Origin: Aphidius gifuensis
Taxonomy: Eukaryota > Arthropoda > Insecta > Hymenoptera > Braconidae
Length of the DNA: 64,000 nt
Assembly: GCF_014905175.1 (NCBI RefSeq)
Contig: NC_057789.1
Span: 20,662,555-20,726,554 of the forward strand
Direction of reading: 5' to 3'
The notes beneath the pieces are model-generated. The model searched no databases. It was not told the origin of the DNA and saw only the letters and a program-made list of their open reading frames with translations. Position 1 is the first letter of the stretch, and every line of letters starts with the position of its first letter. Of the stretch, positions 1 through 9,354 are shown piece after piece. The position numbers were made by a program, and so were the translations under genes.

Positions 1-600
1 AATGTCCAAGGAAAAGCAGTAGCTAAGGAAAAGATGTAACTAAGGAATTAATGTGACTAAGGAATTATATTCTTGAAACATAATTTTTTGGCAACATTAA
101 TTCCTTAGCTACATCTTTTCCTTAGCTACTGCTTTTTCTTGGACATTTGTATTTTTAAAAAATAAATTTACATGTATTTTATTTATAAAATAAATAAAAA
201 ATGTCCAAGGAAAAGCAGTAGCTAAGGAATTAATGTGACTAAGGAATTATTTCCTTGAAACATAATTCTTTGGCAACCTCAATTCCTTAGCTACATTAAT
301 TTCTTAGCTACTGCTTTTCATTGGACATTTTTTATTTATTTTATAAATAAAAAACATGTAAATTTATTTTTTAAAAATACAAATGTCCAAGGAAAAGCAG
401 TAGCTAAGGAAGTAATGTGGCTAAGGAATTATTTCCTTGAAACATAATTCTGTGGCAACCTCTTCTTTATTTTTGTTACTGCTTTTCCTTGGACATTTTT
501 TATTTATTTTATAAATAAAATACATGTAAATTTATTTTTTAAAAATACAAATGTCCAAGGAAAAGCAGTAGCTAAGGAAAAGATGTAGCTAAGGAATTGA
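1..600. repeat. Array of CTAAGGAA palindromic (foldback MITE-like) units
   Basis: Several units begin with AATGTCCAAGGAAAAGCAGT and end with its reverse complement, each about 140-170 bp and itself an imperfect palindrome built from AGCTAAGGAA steps. Units are separated by an AT-rich spacer (GTATTTTTAAAAAATAAATT...) that also appears in both orientations. The same family recurs near 23.2-24.2, 26.2-26.4, 27.8-27.9 and 61.6-61.8 kb. No coding potential is visible. Confidence 0.8.
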
Positions 601-1050
601 GGTTGACACAGAAAAAGTGTAAATTTTACGTTCCAACGACGTAAATCAAAAAGATCACTGAATAAATGTTTTTTTTTCATGTTTTTTCGGTAAATTTTAC
701 AATAAATAAAATGAATTCTATTAAATTATTCTGGTGTTTCATTTTCTCGGAATAATCGGTATTTCTCTTAAAAAAATGTAAAATTAACAATAAAATATTA
801 CAAAATTTATCTTTCTTTTAATGCAAACTTTACATTTTTTCATATGAAATAAGTTTTCATTTAAAAATAATAAATCTTACAATATAGCCCATGAAAATTT
901 AATGGGATTTATCAGATAACGTAGAATCATTTTTTATTTATGCAAAAATTACACAAAACTATGGTGTATATCGCAGATGTCGGTGACGGTCCCAAATTTT
1001 ACAATAATCTGTGTAAAAATCGCAGGATATTTTTCTCAGTGTAAGATTCA
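601..1050. repeat. Non-autonomous element with CACAGAGAAAAA-like ends
   Basis: The stretch opens with ACACAGAAAAAGTGTAAATT and closes with the inverted counterpart ATATTTTTCTCAGTGTA; the inner part is AT-rich with repeated GTAAATTTTAC motifs. A related copy lies at 28,470-28,757, sharing GGTCCCAAATTTTACA and AATCGCAGGATATTTTTCTC. It sits inside the host sequence that flanks Polinton element 1. No ORF is supported. Confidence 0.5.
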
Positions 1051-1079
1051 GGTCTTGACTAGATTTCAAAATATACTAT

Positions 1080-2211
1080 AGTAGAGTATAAGGAGAGATA
1101 GCGGGTGGCGTAAGGTTAAATGGTATACGATGCATGAGAAAACCGGTTTTGGGAGTCGTTTTTTTACCTGCCCCCTTTCCCTCTGTGCCGCTTGCTCGCG
1201 TTCCCCCCTCGAGCACCTACAAACTCCGCGGGGCCCATACGCGACTACCCTGATAAAGTACCCTCAAAATAACTACCCTTAAAAACTACCCCTATTATTT
1301 TATTTATTATTATTATTATTTATTATTATTATTTATTATTATTATTATTGTGAATCATTGTTATTATTATTTATATATGTACGTATGTATATATATGAAT
1401 AATAATATTATTTTTTTTTTTTAAATATTATTTTGTGATGTGTGCGCGCGCATAGGTGCAAGCAGACTACAAGCAAAAGTGTCAGCAGAAGTGTGAATGG
1501 AAGATGTGTGTGAGCCAAACAAGTGTTAGTGTAGGGCGGGTCTTGTTTTGTTAGTGTAAAATGTTTATAGCGCTGCAGCGGCAGCAAAAGTCCCAGCAAA
1601 AGTTTGAATGGAAAATGTGTGTGAGTCAAATAAGTGTTAGTGTAGGGCGGCCATGTTTTGTAGTGCCTTAGCACTACACTTATGTCTATAGCGCACAATC
1701 TCTTGAATTAAAAATGCGTACTTGGTTATTTAACAATAACAATTGTTATAATTAAAAAAAAAAATTATTTTATGTGTTTTCATTATAAATAATAATATTC
1801 TCTTGCCCGTTGACTGGACGGCTGATACTTTTTTTCAAATAATTAAATAGTTATAATGATATTTTTAACGTAGCGCTCTTGGATTTGAAATATGTACTTG
1901 GTTATTTAACAATAACAATTGTTATAATTAAAAAAAAAATTATTTCAAGTGTTTTTATAATAGATAATAATATTCTCTTGCCCGTTTACTGGACGGCTGA
2001 TACTTTTTTTCAAATAAATAAAAAGTTATATTAATATTTAGAGCGTAGGGTCTAGCGTTCGAGTCAGCCCAGGTGTAATTTTTTTTTTATTTTATTTTTA
2101 ATTTTTTTTTTATATTATTACATTTATTATTTTATTATTCAATTTTTAAATAAAATTTCAAGTATGACTCATTTGTATGCAGCTGGGAAATATAGGTTAA
2201 ATAATTAAGAC
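1080..2211. repeat. Left terminal inverted repeat, element 1 (variant A)
   Basis: It is inverted relative to 19,858-21,069: shared landmarks are AGTAGAGTATA, the GC-rich CTCGAGCACC block, the (TAT)n tract, the two ~115-bp GCCCTACACTAACACTTnTTT repeats and the inner block around CCCAGCTGCATACAAATGAG. The outermost segment reads GGGTGGCGTAAGGTTAAAT (variant A), identical to the left end of element 2 but unlike element 1's own right end. Between 1,660 and 2,045 it differs from the right TIR. Confidence 0.85.
1712..2013. repeat. Tandem duplication (~180 bp period) inside left TIR
   Basis: TACTTGGTTATTTAACAATA and CTTGCCCGTTnACTGGACGG each occur twice, about 180 bp apart. The right TIR carries a different tandem pair with nearly the same period at the equivalent place. 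No gene is visible. Confidence 0.7.
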
Positions 2212-2261
2212 ATTTTATTTATTTTAAAAATTTATTTGATCTACTTTTGACACATGTTTAA

Positions 2262-3278
2262 TTATGATATTATTGGTTGAATGACACCAGGTATATGAAC
2301 TCGACATATAATACATTCATCAATTGCTGGAGCACATTTGACACATGTAACCATATGTAAACAAGGAAGAAAAATAACAGACAATGGTTCATTATAACAA
2401 ATTTTACAAACAAATGTATCATCTTCTTTTTTACTTTTTTTATCTTTTTTTATTTTGTCGTTCTTTTTCTTAATTTTTTTCTTCTCTTCTTGTACTTTTC
2501 TTTTTTCAAAATTGTATTGCATTGAATATCGTTGGACAAAATCATTTCCTTTTATTAGTCGAAGAAAATAACATTCCTCAAAATATCTAGCATGTTCTTC
2601 CCATGGATCTTCATTATTTTTCCAATCTTTTATTCCATTTCCACAATGATGACAAATTACATAATCTCCTATAGACGAATAAAAAAATCCAGCCTCAGCC
2701 ATGGATTCATTTGTCTGAGAAATATAGTTCGGCCAATAATAAAATGTATTTAATCGTGATTCATATGAGACCAGATCTTTTTCCGCTGGAGGTGTAGTAG
2801 ATATTCCAACACAATGTTCTTCAATTGGAGGATTAGAATATTCTTCCGTTTCAAGATCAATATAAAATTCAGCATAAAATGTACGGTCTTCTTCTCTTGA
2901 AGTAGATGGAACACAATACGAAGCACGAAAATCTGTAGGTATACAATGTGGATCACCTTCCATAGGTATAAGTTGTGGGCTTACTCCTCTAGGAACATTA
3001 CCACAAGCTATATTTCTAATGAAACGACAGCTTGCCTTAGCACGTTGATGATCTAGCCATGGATTGTCACCTCGACTCCATTCGTCAATTTCAACACAAC
3101 ACTCAAAACATTTCAACTTAGATCTATAACCAGTATAATAAAATCCAGCAGCAGAAAATCTTACAGGATCACAAATATCTGCTATCGGTGATAGCTCTAT
3201 ACTTTTTTGTCTAGTTTCTTCTACACGATAAATATATTTATTATATCTACGTTTTCTATCCTCTACTGAAGACGTCAT
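2262..3278 (-). CDS. Inhibitor of apoptosis protein (2 BIR + RING), element 1
   Basis: Family knowledge: IAPs bind caspases or IAP antagonists through BIR domains and ubiquitylate targets through a C-terminal RING. Seen here (338 aa from the MTSSVEDR start): BIR1 around residues 35-90 with CFEC...DNPWLDH...C; BIR2 around 175-240 with ICHHC...EDPWEEHARYFEEC; a Lys-rich linker; and a C-terminal RING with CKICYNEP...PCLHMVTCVKC...CIIC. The frame stays open 87 nt upstream (to 3,365), but the internal Met is chosen because it is the start used in the element 2 copy. It is the gene nearest the TIR, separated by 68 nt from the protease. It appears intact. IAP is not core Polinton equipment; a captured host or viral gene that keeps infected cells alive is the likely reading. 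Confidence 0.93.
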   Translation of the reverse strand: MTSSVEDRKRRYNKYIYRVEETRQKSIELSPIADICDPVRFSAAGFYYTGYRSKLKCFECCVEIDEWSRGDNPWLDHQRAKASCRFIRNIACGNVPRGVSPQLIPMEGDPHCIPTDFRASYCVPSTSREEDRTFYAEFYIDLETEEYSNPPIEEHCVGISTTPPAEKDLVSYESRLNTFYYWPNYISQTNESMAEAGFFYSSIGDYVICHHCGNGIKDWKNNEDPWEEHARYFEECYFLRLIKGNDFVQRYSMQYNFEKRKVQEEKKKIKKKNDKIKKDKKSKKEDDTFVCKICYNEPLSVIFLPCLHMVTCVKCAPAIDECIICRVHIPGVIQPIIS

Positions 3279-3433
3279 TTTTAAAACTAGTTGTCGTAAA
3301 AGACGACGTAGGTACATTTTTTGATAATATGGGAGGGGAGTTTTCACCTGAATCAATGGATGCAATTCCCCAATTTATAAACTACTTATTTTTCAATAAA
3401 AATTCCACACATGTTTTTTATTAATTTATTTAT

Positions 3434-3961
3434 TTAATTTCGATTACAAATAGATGATTGTATTTTAGATCCGCTACCAGTAAGGAAATAAAAATTTTTC
3501 TTATGTTTATAATTCTTACGTCTACTAACAATTTTTTTAAACATTCTTAAAATATATCGGTCGTTCCGTTCAATATCATTCGTAAATAATCGGAGAAATC
3601 CGTCGAGCCTCCCACCATTCGCGAAATAATGAAGAGCAACAATGCACCAATGACCGCAACAATTACTCGTAACACTTTGCAGCTGTATATTGTTGTACTC
3701 GTGGATGACACAATTTCTTTTGAGAGCGTAAAGGAAACGGGGATCTCTCGGAGGTCGTCCGAAGCTGTCGAAGAAGAGTCCATGTCCCAAATTATTAACG
3801 TAAAAACACACCCAATGAGATCCTGGTTGATTATGATTATCAAGATTAACAATAATTCCACAAGGTTTCGGCCATATATGAGGTAATCGGTCACTAGCGT
3901 ATACTCCTGCACGTGTCAAATCCGTAAGTGGTAATGCGTCAACCAATTGGATAGTATTCAT
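3434..3961 (-). CDS. Adenain-like (C5/Ulp1-fold) cysteine protease, element 1
   Basis: The 175-aa protein has the adenovirus-protease layout of Polinton PRO: catalytic His in GSHWVCFYVNN (about residue 49), acidic residue in LFFDSFGRPP (about 66), a Gln in IQLQSVTSNC and the catalytic Cys in CCGHWCIVALHYF. Family role: maturation cleavage of capsid precursors in the assembling virion. Its ATG overlaps the end of the upstream exonuclease-like gene (ATGA-type overlap at 3,958-3,961), so the two are probably on one transcript. The C-terminal tail is basic. Intact, and nearly identical to the copy at 47,156-47,683. Confidence 0.93.
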   Translation of the reverse strand: MNTIQLVDALPLTDLTRAGVYASDRLPHIWPKPCGIIVNLDNHNQPGSHWVCFYVNNLGHGLFFDSFGRPPRDPRFLYALKRNCVIHEYNNIQLQSVTSNCCGHWCIVALHYFANGGRLDGFLRLFTNDIERNDRYILRMFKKIVSRRKNYKHKKNFYFLTGSGSKIQSSICNRN

Positions 3962-4529
3962 ACCAATGTTTCTTTGACTATATTGAAAAACGAATTAAAG
4001 ACAACATCTACTTCAATAACGTCTTCACTTTTTCCTCTTCGTATAATTAATTTTTTTCCAATTAACCAATTTTTTAATTTATAAACGTTTTGTTGAGTAC
4101 AAGTATAATTAGGATAATTTACTCCGTGAAATAAACAATAATGTTCGTCTGCTGGTAATAAACCAAATCGTGGTGATATATTTTCTAAATTAATAATACA
4201 ATGTTTCGCAAATATTGTTGTAAAACATACGTTTCTCTTCACCTCTCTACATAAATATTTTTACCAAGTTCTCCAATTTTTTCAATTAATGATTGTAGAT
4301 TTTTGTAAGGTACTTCAGACGCGTCCCAATCAATTTTATGATAATTTTTTGTTAACCAATTGTTTTGTCGACGAGTTCCTTTTTCAAGTTTCGAGTACTT
4401 AAAAGGTGGTCCAATTATCCAATGACTAATAAATTTATCGTGTAATGTCAAGACAGAAATTTCTTTCGGGTAGTATTCATTGCGAGATCCAACTAGACAC
4501 TGAATATCAATGATTAAAACTTCCGACAT
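3958..4529 (-). pseudogene. Polinton protein of possible RNase H/exonuclease-like fold, frameshifted
   Basis: Two overlapping frames (4,529-4,239 and 4,242-3,958) correspond to one continuous frame in element 2. The region is 572 nt against 573 in element 2, so a single-base difference breaks it near 4,240. The N-terminal half has LIIDIQCL...YYPKEISVL...HWIIGPP; the C-terminal half has HYCLFHGVNYPNYTCTQQNVYKLKNWL. This pattern repeats in the protein at 19,261-19,776, so the two are paralogues. A DnaQ-like fold (DxE-like start, EIxVL strand, C-terminal CxxH..C) is an inference; the catalytic acidic set is incomplete. Upstream lies a TATA/initiator pair. Confidence 0.6.
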
Positions 4530-4535
4530 ATTTAT

Positions 4536-4571
4536 GACTGAATAACATAAACTAAAGTAGCTCTATATATA
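4536..4571 (-). promoter_or_regulatory. TATA + initiator promoter for protease transcript, element 1
   Basis: On the minus strand a TATATATAGAG box (about 4,563-4,571) precedes a TCAGTC initiator (4,536-4,541) by about 30 nt, the arthropod TATA/Inr spacing, and the ATG follows within 10 nt. The same arrangement is present in element 2. It lies just downstream of the capsid gene. Confidence 0.6.
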
Positions 4572-4573
4572 CG

Positions 4574-5885
4574 TATCTAATAGTACCTGACGTGTACTAT
4601 CAATTTCTATAATATTATCAAACTCGGCATATACTATACAATTTATTGTTTGAGCAAGTGCAACACCGAATCTTATCTCAATTCTGAGACTTCCATTTTT
4701 TATTAAATTCCAGTACATGCTATTATTAGCAGAGAGGTCAGGTGTTAAGTCAAATGCAAATAAAGTATAACCCTTCGTAAAACTAGAACAAGAAATTTTT
4801 ATTCCATGATCAGCAAAATGTATTCCAGTTCCAGAAAATAATGTCTGATAGGCTTCAGCATCATGAATATTATTACTAAAACTAGGAGATAATGCTTTAC
4901 CACCAACTTGGTTTCCATCGACATATAAGGCCAAAAAATTTAAATTAAAATGTTGAAAATTAAACGGATTAAATTTTCTATGACTATTAATGCTCTCTAT
5001 ATCAACTAAACCAACAAAATAATTTTTTAGGTAAACTTCCTAGTATAATGTTGTCGAGTGTATTTGATAATATACCCTGAGCTAAAATAAAAACTTTACT
5101 TCTACTCTAGTCAAAGGATTTTGCATTTTGCAAAGTCAAGTGATTTTAGCACGACCTACAAGTACACTTGGATTGAGCTTAGCACGACGTATGATGAGTG
5201 TTGCTTTCAAAATAATTACTTTATAATTTCCATCCTCTGTGTTGTCCATTAAACAAAATTCATTCTTTGATCGTGTTAAAGTTATTTTCATCTCAACACC
5301 ATTCAATAAAAATTTATTTTGATTAAAAACATCAACATGTAAATGCCCAAGCATCTCAAATTGATTGCCATTAGTCATAAAAAGTGATCGATCTTGCAAT
5401 CCTCTATTTTGTGCTCCAGCAGCAGCTCCTACTGGTGCTTCCATAAAACCTGGAGTATCTAGAAACCATAGTCCCAATTGTAAATGGCTGTTTGATGCAT
5501 CTGATCCATAGTTTAATTTTCAACTTTCAAAATGCGGTATGGATATGAAGAATTAGATCCAGAGACTGACTTTTGATTAAATAAAACATCACATTGACTA
5601 ATCATTGTATGTAAAAATATTTGTTACACCCACAGCATCAGCGGCAACAGTTCCATCTTCTTTTGTAATTTTACATCTTATTTTACCAACATCGTATGTG
5701 CAGGTCAATATATTCTTTTCTCCATTAGCTGGAATATGAAATTCAATTGGTGAATCTTCTGTGAGTGTTGTGACTGGATTGGTAATAAACCCAATGAGAC
5801 TCTTCAACAGTAGTCTTAGTAGGTGGTATTGTAAATAAATCCAATCATGGAATACACTCACAAGAATGCTATGAAGAAATGACAT
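4574..5885 (-). pseudogene. Major capsid protein (double jelly roll), multiply frameshifted
   Basis: Three separate reading blocks (5,885-5,598, 5,477-5,136, 4,934-4,574) match in order the single 442-aa MCP at 45,202-46,530. The first holds the N-terminus (TLTEDSPIEFHIPANGE), the second the LGLWFLDTPGFMEAPVGAAA segment and the third the C-terminal DHGIKISCSSFTKGYTLFAF. Breaks are mostly single-base changes in homopolymer runs, plus an altered stretch around 4,990-5,135 and 5,478-5,597. Family role: hexon-like capsomer of Polinton/adintovirus virions. This copy cannot make a full capsid protein as written; either decay or poor consensus quality explains the cluster. Confidence 0.85.
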
Positions 5886-6407
5886 TATGACGAAAATATC
5901 AATTGACTTTCTTTTTTTTTTTCACAACTTTTTAATTTTTTTCCCACCACCTTTTTGAATTTTTTTCTTTTTTTACAACTCTTTTTTTTCTTTGACAATG
6001 CTACGACCTTTTTGATTTTTTTTTCTTGAACGTTGTCTCGAGAAGTTTATACGTTTCTGACTGGTTATTGTCTTTGTCGTTTACTTTTATAGCCAACTCC
6101 ACCTCCACTTAAAAAATATATCTAGTTTATCCATAGCTTTTATTTTAATTTATTACCAGATTGTGTCAAATGATTATCAAGAGAATCTCTTAAATTGCTC
6201 TTGACGAGTATGACATTACCCAAAATATCATTCAAACTGATAATAATTCTTTTCCCAACTGGTTTCAATGCACTTCCAATTAGTGGTAATATTCTTTACA
6301 GAGACCACCAAGAAAACCTCCTATCCCTTGGACCACGTTGATTTAAATGTACTTGATGGATCAGTGCCCCACCACCAACTTGATTTTCATAATATTGAAT
6401 ATAACAT
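5886..6407 (-). pseudogene. Basic core (pX/pVI-like) virion protein, frameshifted
   Basis: The minus strand from an ATG at 6,407 matches the element 2 core-protein region: a Gly-rich GIGGFLGGL-type segment, a helix with SALKPVGKE, then a Lys/Arg-rich tail just before the MCP. Many one-base indels break it, one directly after the start codon. The TGA that splits this gene in element 2 is also present here (near 6,233). Family inference: Polinton pX-type proteins resemble adenovirus core/cement peptides that bind DNA and membranes. Confidence 0.6.
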
Positions 6408-6419
6408 TTTAATTATTTT

Positions 6420-7178
6420 TTAAAATGAAGTGTCACGAATAATGGATCGTATGCAAAATGAGATAGGGCTACCAAAACTATCTTTTATATCTATTGTAAT
6501 AGTGTCAAATGAGTGACGTAATAAGGAAAAATAATATGGTTGAAATTTTTCAATTAACGACGAGCCGTATTGATAATTACTAGAGTCAAAAGGCACAACT
6601 CGAAGTATTTGCTTATTAGATTCACTAATAATATGAGGAGAAACAATATCACAATGTACATATAAAGCTGACGGAAGCCCACGTAATATGCTTGCTGGTG
6701 CATTTGCTTTTAAAATGTGTTGAATTTCAGTAAAAACAAGACCCTCAGCTTGGTATATAAATCCAAGAATATTTGCAATTTTTCTGGTTAATTTTATTTT
6801 ATGTTTTTTGCAATCTTTTCCACTACATTTTTTTATTATAGTAACAAAACGTGTCCGAGTATTATATACTAATTCAAAATGTATAAAATTTTTATCTTCA
6901 TTAAATGACCATATGACACTATCTGTATTTGGATATACACCACTTTCGATATTTACGTTAAAATTATTATTACCAAAATCAATATTAATTATTCCTTCAC
7001 TTTTATTTATATGTAAAAAAGCATTTGAAAACGCTATTTCACTCAATCCAACTGACCAGCTTCCTTCAAGATTAAATGCACGGTGTAATTGTGTTGTAAA
7101 TGCAGCTGTTGTATTATTCGGATAATATTGATTATTTTTATTACTAACAAGTGTAATATAAAAATCTTTATTGAACAT
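6420..7178 (-). CDS. Minor capsid / penton-like protein (PY), element 1
   Basis: 252 aa. The N-terminus FYITLVSNKNNQYYPNNTTA followed by FTTQLHRAFNLEGSWSVGLS is the signature of the Polinton minor capsid protein (single jelly roll, penton position): FY(I/V)TLxSN, YPxN, FTTxL, and W.VGL.EI. The body is intact, but the last ~15 residues differ from element 2 because of a late frameshift after PISF. Its start overlaps the integrase stop (7,168-7,178), consistent with a compact viral gene block. Confidence 0.85.
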   Translation of the reverse strand: MFNKDFYITLVSNKNNQYYPNNTTAAFTTQLHRAFNLEGSWSVGLSEIAFSNAFLHINKSEGIINIDFGNNNFNVNIESGVYPNTDSVIWSFNEDKNFIHFELVYNTRTRFVTIIKKCSGKDCKKHKIKLTRKIANILGFIYQAEGLVFTEIQHILKANAPASILRGLPSALYVHCDIVSPHIISESNKQILRVVPFDSSNYQYGSSLIEKFQPYYFSLLRHSFDTITIDIKDSFGSPISFCIRSIIRDTSF

Positions 7179-8256
7179 GATCTTTTAAATTACTTGCTGG
7201 TACCCATTCATCAAAATCACTAGAATAATTTTTCCATCTAACAAGATATTCTTTTTTCTGTCCTTTTCCCCGTGTGTCAAGAATTTTTTCAACATCAAAA
7301 TATTCTTCATTTATATTTTGATTTACTTTACTTATTTCTTGTTCATAAAAATAACCTGAAATATCTTCACCTTTTAAATCTTTAATTTCATAAATAGGTA
7401 AAGATTGTCGAATATAAACTTTTGATATTATAAATAATTCTTTTGACCAAGATCCAGCATAACCTTTACTGAAAGATTGTTTTTCATTACTGATTCTAAC
7501 ATAGTCACCAACATGGTATTTATTATTTTTTTTTGTCGCATTTGTATATTGTTTTTCTATATTTTCACGTGCCTTTTGAGCATTGTATATAGTAACAGCG
7601 GCTGGGGTCATTTTTGTTGATGAATGTATTGCATTATTGTACGAATGTACAATTTTAGGTAAGACTTCAATATAACGATGAGTTTTTTTATACGTGAAAT
7701 AACGATAAATTCTTTCTTTGAGTGTGCGATTTACTCGTTCAACTATAGCTGCTTTGATATCGGGATTACGTGCTACACGAAAATGAATTTTGACTTGGTC
7801 CAATAATTTTTGTACATTTTTATTTAAAAATTCTTTACCTTTGTCTGATTGTAAAACTACTGGTCGACGTCCACTAGTTAAAAAAATTTTTTCAAGTGCT
7901 TGACATACAGTATTTCCTGATTTATTAATAAGAGGTTCAACCCAAAGATATTTACTAAGTACATCTATGACAACTAATAGAAATTTATTACCATCATTAT
8001 AACTTTGTAATGAGGTCAAGTCAGCTAAATCCATTTCCCATAAATCATCTACATTTTTTGTAGTGTAATGTAAACGAGAAAATTTTCTCCGGACTGGTTT
8101 ATGAAGTGTATAAGTATTTTGCGAATCTAACCAATCTTTAATTTCTTTTTTTGACTTTGGGTATTTTTTAAATATATTTTGTGCACCCGAGAATGATAGG
8201 GGATTTTTGGGGTTGTAATAAATGTTTGGTAAATTTATTTTTTTATGCTTAACCAT
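7168..8256 (-). CDS. Polinton integrase (RVE, DDE) with C-terminal chromodomain, element 1
   Basis: The 362-aa protein inserts the element's DNA into host chromosomes. Core residues are visible: first Asp in LWEMDLADL (about residue 75), second Asp in LQSDKGKEFL (about 135) and Glu in AAIVERVNRTLK (about 172), giving a D,D-35-E spacing. An SH3-like segment with GDYVRISN follows, then a chromodomain (EYFDVEKILDTRGKGQK...YLVRWKNYSSDFDEWVP), commonly fused to Polinton integrases and thought to guide chromatin targeting. The start overlaps the upstream gene's end by 22 nt. Intact including the final helix, so this copy could be the functional one of the pair. Confidence 0.95.
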   Translation of the reverse strand: MVKHKKINLPNIYYNPKNPLSFSGAQNIFKKYPKSKKEIKDWLDSQNTYTLHKPVRRKFSRLHYTTKNVDDLWEMDLADLTSLQSYNDGNKFLLVVIDVLSKYLWVEPLINKSGNTVCQALEKIFLTSGRRPVVLQSDKGKEFLNKNVQKLLDQVKIHFRVARNPDIKAAIVERVNRTLKERIYRYFTYKKTHRYIEVLPKIVHSYNNAIHSSTKMTPAAVTIYNAQKARENIEKQYTNATKKNNKYHVGDYVRISNEKQSFSKGYAGSWSKELFIISKVYIRQSLPIYEIKDLKGEDISGYFYEQEISKVNQNINEEYFDVEKILDTRGKGQKKEYLVRWKNYSSDFDEWVPASNLKDHVQ

Positions 8257-9008
8257 TGTGATGACCTTGTTAATGGTCGCAAAATTGATGTAGCTGATTT
8301 TACAGTTTTTTGTGGAGGTTTTTTAACTTTACGTACAGTAGATATTTCTTCATCAGAAAAAGACAATTCTTTTCTGCTCAATCTTCTTTTATTAATTGGT
8401 GGTGGTCTTAAATTTGGTGTAATTACTTCTTCAGCATCATCGTTGTCGCTTTGTTCCCAGAAACTAATATTACTAACAAAATCTCTAGGCGCATGAATAT
8501 CTTTTAAAAATCGTGCAAACTGATCATGGCCGATTGCTTTAATATTTTTACGATGACGTAACGCATCATTAATTAAATCAATAATACTAGAACCATGAAT
8601 AGTTTTTCCGTCTATACTAACCAAGCCTTTATCATTCCATTTTAATCGATTTCCGTTATCTGCTCTGGTTATATGATTTATTAAACCTTGTGCTTTTTTT
8701 TGGAAAATTTTAGGAACTGCTTTTATAATCAAGTCTTGAGGATATTTTGTATCATTATCATTACTTAAATTTCTGTAGTCAATATTATTGTTATTATTAT
8801 TATTGAAAAATAAAAATCGTCTCAAAACTTCTTTATATTCATTCCACTTTTCTCCGTCATTTTTATTTGAATTTAAAATATTATGGAGTTGATTATCAAG
8901 GCGTGACGTCACATCTCCAGGTGTTTGAACAGTACCTACGTCATTGTTTGTATTTAATTTATTAACCGAGTCTTCAGGAATTAAAACCATTTTTCTTGCA
9001 TGTTCCAT
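8235..9008 (-). CDS. Conserved Polinton virion-associated protein (unknown), element 1
   Basis: 257 aa starting MEHARKMVLIPEDSV, a start shared by many animal Polinton proteins of this position (between ATPase and integrase). Visible layout: N-terminal helical region with LDNQLHNILNSNKNDGEKW, an Asn-repeat loop (NNNNNNNNID) encoded by a simple AAT/AAC tract, a segment LKWNDKGLVSIDGKTIHGSS with WxxxG...DG.xIxGS, a helix with DLINDALRHRK, and an acidic then basic C-terminus. Function is not established; capsid or morphogenesis role is inferred from position. Intact. Confidence 0.7.
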   Translation of the reverse strand: MEHARKMVLIPEDSVNKLNTNNDVGTVQTPGDVTSRLDNQLHNILNSNKNDGEKWNEYKEVLRRFLFFNNNNNNNIDYRNLSNDNDTKYPQDLIIKAVPKIFQKKAQGLINHITRADNGNRLKWNDKGLVSIDGKTIHGSSIIDLINDALRHRKNIKAIGHDQFARFLKDIHAPRDFVSNISFWEQSDNDDAEEVITPNLRPPPINKRRLSRKELSFSDEEISTVRKVKKPPQKTVKSATSILRPLTRSSQWLSIKK

Positions 9009-9009
9009 T

Positions 9010-9354
9010 ATTTAAAATATTTTGTAATTACAGCTGTAATTATTGGAGTAAGTAATAAAGGTAACAAGGAGCCACCACCTGATTGATTAATTAAAATTTT
9101 TTTTTTGTTTTTATATTTCCTGGAGAGGCCAGAGAACGTAGTATTGATTTATGTTTTTTTAATTTTTTTTTTTCTGTTTTTTTAATATTTATTGTACCTT
9201 TCAAAATATTTAATGAACATTCACCAATACAGCGAATAAGATTTTTGTCACTATGCTTTAAAATTGCTTGACGTTGTTTTGGATTAGCATATACTAATGC
9301 TTGTAGTAGAACACTATGTTTTTTATTAAACGGATTACACGTACCGACTGCCAT
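9010..9354 (-). pseudogene. Small conserved Polinton protein, truncated in element 1
   Basis: Starts MAVGTCNPFNKKHSVLLQAL directly at the end of the ATPase gene (ATG overlaps the TAA region at 9,354). The conserved core AILKHSDKNLIRCIGECSLN...KKLKKHKSILRSLA is present, but a length change in an A-run near 9,100 ends the frame at 87 aa, before the Gly-rich, hydrophobic tail seen in element 2 (115 aa). The family is common in Polintons; role unknown, possibly a membrane- or DNA-binding minor virion protein. Confidence 0.65.

Noticed and set aside
1408..1698. Leu/His-rich ORF in the left TIR (also 20,445-20,666 and 49,216-49,437)
   Set aside because: It is the translation of two ~115-bp tandem repeats inside the TIR, shared by all TIRs, with no start context or domain.
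3547..3912. ORFs overlapping the protease in other frames and on the opposite strand (also 47,205-47,570)
   Set aside because: Shadow frames of the conserved protease gene; no domain.
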